NCBI GenBank assembly: GCA_018725425.1
Contig: QLUL01000059.1
Location: 1 to 6,802, forward strand
Origin: Chloroflexota bacterium
GTDB lineage: Bacteria > Chloroflexota > Dehalococcoidia > SZUA-161 > SpSt-899
Reading direction: 5' to 3'
Length of the DNA stretch: 6,802 bases
Position 1 is the stretch's first letter. Every line of letters begins with the position of its first letter. Both the position numbers and the translations under genes were made by a program. The notes under the pieces are model-generated. The model was not told the origin of the DNA. It made no database searches and saw only the letters and a list, made by a program, of their open reading frames with translations. Positions 4,402 through 6,802 of the stretch are shown piece after piece.

Positions 4402-5954
4402 TACATCACCTTCAGACGATTTGTTTTGGAAATGCTCCCCATCAAGCGCTTCCAGTTCCCGCGGAGCCAAACGGCCCCGATTAGAATGCCATAACAGGCA
4501 ACAACCCATGGGACTCCTACTTCGACATCTACCGCAGCAAATGGGATGGACGCAAAGGCCTCGACCACATTGAACACATACGTGATGAAGAGCCAGCAGA
4601 CCCAGCCCAGGATGCTAGCTATAGCGGGCGCGAAGATTCCTACGATTCCCACCAACGCCGCAGAGAGGATGATGCCCGGTAACACCGGCACGGTCAATAA
4701 ATTGGCAGGCACGCTCACCAGAGGAATAAGGTGAAAGTGGTGAGCGATAAGGGGCAGGATGGCAATCACAGCCCCCAGGGAGACAGAACAGCTCTCGATC
4801 AGATAATTACTGACGCCGGATGAGATCTCTCCTTCTGGATTGCCAAAGATCTGCTTGCCCCAATCTTGGAATATGGGCGTCAGGAAGACGAGTCCTGACA
4901 CGGCGGCAAAGCTGAGCTGAAACCCGACGTCGCCCAGGAGCAATGGGTTCAATGCCAGCATTACAGAAGCGGCAAAGGCGAGGGCAGTTGCACTACTGTG
5001 TGATCTGCCGATCCAGTCGGCATAGAGCCAGAGGCTCGCCATGATGGCGGCCCGGGTCGCCGGGGGGCGCATTCCGCTCATCACGGCATAGAGCCAGATC
5101 ACAGTCAGGGCGACCAGTAAGTACGTTGGACGCCGCCTGCCGAATACCCACACGCTGGCACTCAAGGCGATCCCCGCCACGATCATCACGTGAATCCCGG
5201 AAATGGCAAGCATATGCGCTGTTCCCGTCCTCCTGAAGCTCTCCATTAGCTCCGGGCACATGAGCCCCCGCTTACCCAACAGCACCTCCTCGGCAAATGA
5301 GCCCTGTGGCTCATGGAATGCTCTTTGCAAAGACTGAGACATACTGCCCCGCAGCGAATAGATCGGTCCCCTTAGTTTAGTTCCCTCCCCGGCAGCGACG
5401 AGGGTAACATTGCGGGGCCGGGATATAATGGTATAAATCCCCTGGCGGGCAAGCCACTCGCGAAAGTCAAATTCCCCTTCTTTATCCGGGGGTCTTGGAG
5501 ATTTCAGGTTGCCCCTCATCTCCAGCAAGTCGCCATAGCGGTAAAATGGGAAATCCCGTGGGATTTCCCAGCCAGGGAACCGGGGAGCGGTGACCCGGGC
5601 CCTGCCCGAGACGCTCTGCCACTCGCCATCCAACTTGATTTCCCGGACCTCAAGTTGAAGGGTGGTAGCCCAATCTCTGACATCGGGATCAGCGCTGACC
5701 ACCCCTCGCAGTTCATACCATCCGCGGTATGACTCCAGCTCATCACCGATGGGAATAGATTGAAAGCGAAGGACGGCGCCGAGGAGAAGGATGAGGCACA
5801 ATCCGCCCCAGCGGAGGGTTTTCTTGCGATGCGATAGGACGATGAGAAAGAAGGAGACCCCAAGCAGAATTAAGACGATGCTCCAGGGAAAGGCAAATCT
5901 TGACCCCAGATAGATACCCAGAACCCAGGCCAGGCTGAGGTAAACAAGCCTCAT
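4401..5954 (-). CDS. comEC: ComEC/Rec2 DNA-uptake channel, N-terminal and competence domains (lacks MBL domain)
   Basis: This 517-residue polytopic membrane protein is the channel through which single-stranded DNA enters during natural transformation. Residues 1-65 contain about three hydrophobic segments. Residues 75-200 form an extracytoplasmic OB-fold-like DUF4131 region (GWYELRGVVSADPDV, YRYGDLLEMRGNL, FDFREWLARQGIY). Residues 220-500 form the Competence domain with many membrane spans. Its hallmark motifs are FRRTGTAHMLAISGIHVMIV (240-259), RPPATRAAIMA (296-306) and LLLGDVGFQLSFAAVSG (338-354). The protein ends at NRLKVM, where a complete ComEC would continue into the MBL domain; that part is the next gene, overlapping by one base. 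ATG 5954 overlaps the comEA stop (TGATG), with only a weak GGTG nearby, implying translational coupling. A perfect inverted repeat encodes residues 129-136. Confidence 0.95.
   Translation of the reverse strand: MRLVYLSLAWVLGIYLGSRFAFPWSIVLILLGVSFFLIVLSHRKKTLRWGGLCLILLLGAVLRFQSIPIGDELESYRGWYELRGVVSADPDVRDWATTLQLEVREIKLDGEWQSVSGRARVTAPRFPGWEIPRDFPFYRYGDLLEMRGNLKSPRPPDKEGEFDFREWLARQGIYTIISRPRNVTLVAAGEGTKLRGPIYSLRGSMSQSLQRAFHEPQGSFAEEVLLGKRGLMCPELMESFRRTGTAHMLAISGIHVMIVAGIALSASVWVFGRRRPTYLLVALTVIWLYAVMSGMRPPATRAAIMASLWLYADWIGRSHSSATALAFAASVMLALNPLLLGDVGFQLSFAAVSGLVFLTPIFQDWGKQIFGNPEGEISSGVSNYLIESCSVSLGAVIAILPLIAHHFHLIPLVSVPANLLTVPVLPGIILSAALVGIVGIFAPAIASILGWVCWLFITYVFNVVEAFASIPFAAVDVEVGVPWVVACYGILIGAVWLRGNWKRLMGSISKTNRLKVM
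5547..5570. repeat. Perfect inverted repeat inside comEC (11-bp arms, 2-nt spacer), exactly eight codons
   Basis: TGGGAAATCCC (5547-5557) and GGGATTTCCCA (5560-5570) are exact reverse complements separated by GT. On the coding strand the 24 bp start at a codon boundary and encode residues 129-136 (WEIPRDFP), just before the conserved YRYGDLLEMRG strand. Length divisible by three, near-perfect symmetry and position in a loop fit an in-frame palindromic insertion. A smaller repeat with 7-bp arms (TCATACC/GGTATGA, 5713-5732) lies nearby in the same gene. Confidence 0.8.
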
Positions 5955-6469
5955 CAGTGCACCGTGATCTTATCCTTTAACTTCTCAAAGGTTGAGTCGC
6001 GAAAGTCTGGCACCTTCTTCAAATCCTCAATGGACTCGAAAGGCCCATGCTCGGTGCGATACTTGATAATCCTCTCTGCCCAAACCTCACCGATTCCGGG
6101 GAGGGCTTGGAGGAGCCAGGCATCGGCCGTGTTGATATTGATCCTCTGGGGTACCTCTCCGATCTTACGAACATGAATCTGCGCACCGTCCCGCAGATTT
6201 CGGGCCAGATTGACCCCGTCGCGGTCGGCATCGGGCTCGAACCCTCCGGCAGCCTTGATGGCATCGTAGACGCGAGCAGCTTCATTCAAGACGTAAATGC
6301 CGGGGTTTTGCACCTCGCCGCTAACATAAACCTTAATCTCGTGGGGAAGTGGGGGGAGGGTAATTTCTAGAGGATAGGTTGATGGGGTTTGTCTGAGGAA
6401 GAATACCACCCCGCCAGCGATGATAGCTATCAGCAGAGCCAGGATAATAGGGGTGCGGAACTTTTCCAT
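5954..6469 (-). CDS. comEA: ComEA-type competence DNA receptor (SLBB plus helix-hairpin-helix)
   Basis: The 171-residue protein has an uncleaved N-terminal anchor (residues 7-25, PIILALLIAIIAGGVVFFL) and a short linker. An SLBB domain follows (about 44-101: EIKVYVSGEVQNPGIYVLNE, then VYDAIKAAGGF). The C-terminal tandem helix-hairpin-helix domain covers about 109-171 (RININTADAWLLQALPGIGE, then IIKYRTEHGPFESIEDLKKV). The ININTA...L..LPGIG signature and the F.S.EDL.KV repeat are diagnostic of ComEA. It binds double-stranded DNA outside the membrane and hands it to ComEC. It heads a three-gene - strand operon with one-base stop/start overlaps. The ATG at 6469 has only a poor Shine-Dalgarno (AAGAA close to the start), so initiation may be weak or regulated. 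The anchor plus SLBB layout is typical of Gram-positive-like and Chloroflexota ComEA. Confidence 0.95.
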   Translation of the reverse strand: MEKFRTPIILALLIAIIAGGVVFFLRQTPSTYPLEITLPPLPHEIKVYVSGEVQNPGIYVLNEAARVYDAIKAAGGFEPDADRDGVNLARNLRDGAQIHVRKIGEVPQRININTADAWLLQALPGIGEVWAERIIKYRTEHGPFESIEDLKKVPDFRDSTFEKLKDKITVH

Positions 6470-6511
6470 TTCTTAACGTAACCATTCAGCCACAAAGTTC
6501 TCAGAGGGAAT

Positions 6512-6540
6512 TCTCTAGCCCCCCTTTATTCGGATCTCAA
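6512..6540 (-). promoter_or_regulatory. Weak promoter candidate for the comEA operon
   Basis: Read on the - strand, TTGAGA (6540-6535, 5 of 6 to TTGACA) is followed after 17 bp by TAGAGA (6517-6512, only 3 of 6 to TATAAT). The start would fall about 35-40 bases before ATG 6469. The poor -10 makes this tentative; an alternative extended -10 (TGG-TATGCT) lies near 6630 without a matching -35. Confidence 0.25.
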
Positions 6541-6643
6541 GTCATCACGGGACGCAAAGCAACCTCTCCACTACATTTGCCGCAGGAGCACTAATCGCTG
6601 ACCATCAGCGGTTTGCACTTTATCAAAAGCATACCACAAACTT

Positions 6644-6659
6644 GCCTGTTTTTACAGGC
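6644..6659. other. Small symmetric hairpin, possible weak terminator
   Basis: GCCTGT and ACAGGC form a 6-bp stem with a 4-base loop (T's on the + strand, A's on the - strand). On the - strand it is followed by AAGTTTGT rather than a clean T-run, so termination would be inefficient. It could separate comEA from anything leftward-transcribed beyond the window. Confidence 0.35.
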
Positions 6660-6698
6660 CCCAATCCTCCAGATCATCTCTCTATTTCTCGATGGTTA

Positions 6699-6762
6699 TC
6701 TCTGTCCGCCGAGGGACGGTTCACGAATCGTCCCCCCCTCAATCGAGCGACGGCGACAGAGA
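6699..6762. repeat. Composite REP-like palindromic element
   Basis: The core is a near-palindrome at 6713-6734: GGGACG, one mismatched base, TTC, AC, GAA, one base, CGTCCC; the mismatched pair can form a G-U wobble in RNA. It is enclosed by outer arms TCTCTGTC-c-GCCG (6699-6711) and CGGC-GACAGAGA (6751-6762) that pair with a single bulged C. A third stem follows directly, GAGAGG-g-CC with GG-CCTCTC (6759-6784), sharing bases with the outer arm. GGGACGGTTC-type palindromes are, from memory, common dispersed repeats in anaerobic and environmental bacteria. Only one copy lies in the window, so the repeat status is inferred. Confidence 0.6.
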
Positions 6763-6802
6763 GGGCCTTGTGCTCCGGCCTCTCAAGCTGAGCATCGACT
6801 TC

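Larger units (their letters stand above)
6470..6802. other. Intergenic region upstream of comEA, structured, no confident gene
   Basis: These 333 bases hold the comEA leader and small inverted repeats: CGCTGA-CCA-TCAGCG (6596-6610), GCCTGT-TTTT-ACAGGC (6644-6659) and the REP-like composite after 6688. On the - strand a frame is open from the right edge to a TGA at 6674-6676 (42 codons, EVDAQLERPEHKALSVAVAR at its start). It could be the end of a further leftward gene, and the 6644-6659 hairpin would then lie 14 bases after its stop. However, that frame runs through the REP-like palindrome and I recognise no family, so I do not call it. Confidence 0.6.

Noticed and set aside
4402..4509. N-terminal extension of the MBL gene into comEC
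   Set aside because: The extra residues are out-of-frame comEC sequence. ATG 4401 has a good ribosome-binding site and the TAATG coupling overlap.
6540..6620. c-di-GMP-I riboswitch as an annotated feature
   Set aside because: Only the GGGACGCAAAGC word is seen; the partner helix with the tetraloop and the rest of the consensus are missing.

Overview
The window is a compact, operon-dense piece of a bacterial chromosome, moderately GC-rich by eye. Two blocks of genes face each other, and a short structured spacer lies at the right end. The proteins recall Chloroflexota, especially Dehalococcoidia. That rests on general likeness of the radical SAM, TPR and ComEC proteins, not on a marker gene, so the lineage call is tentative. 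Nothing suggests phage, plasmid or transposase genes.

Left block, + strand (1-2612). The C-terminal half of a radical SAM protein of the B12-binding type runs in from the left edge. It is followed by yggS (PLP homeostasis), proC (pyrroline-5-carboxylate reductase) and yggT (small membrane protein). The yggS-proC and proC-yggT junctions are 4-bp ATGA overlaps, so these genes form one translationally coupled operon. The yggS-proC-yggT order is known from other bacteria. The radical SAM/yggS junction is unusual: it is a tract of 7-nt repeats that supplies the last residues of the upstream protein and occupies the place where the yggS ribosome-binding site should be.

Middle (2613-3569, + strand). 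A separate gene with its own promoter candidate and a good ribosome-binding site encodes a 271-residue soluble protein. It has TPR repeats, a beta-rich central domain and an acidic tail, and its function is unknown. Its 3' end overlaps the converging competence operon by 41 bp.

Right block, - strand (6469 down to 3529). This is a DNA-uptake operon: comEA (SLBB plus helix-hairpin-helix DNA receptor), comEC (membrane channel part) and a separate membrane-anchored metallo-beta-lactamase-fold protein that corresponds to the C-terminal domain of full-length ComEC. Junctions are TGATG and TAATG one-base overlaps. The ComEC protein is therefore split into two coupled genes.

Right end (6470-6802). 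No convincing gene is visible. The region holds the comEA leader, several small hairpins and a composite REP-like palindrome.

A recurring theme not explained by the genes is the number of long, perfect inverted repeats, most of them inside coding sequence. The most striking is a perfect 28-bp palindrome inside yggS, followed by one with 11-bp arms inside comEC that spans exactly eight codons. With the heptad tract and the REP-like element, they suggest a genome colonised by small palindromic repeats, some tolerated in frame within essential-type genes. No wholly new multi-gene system is apparent.
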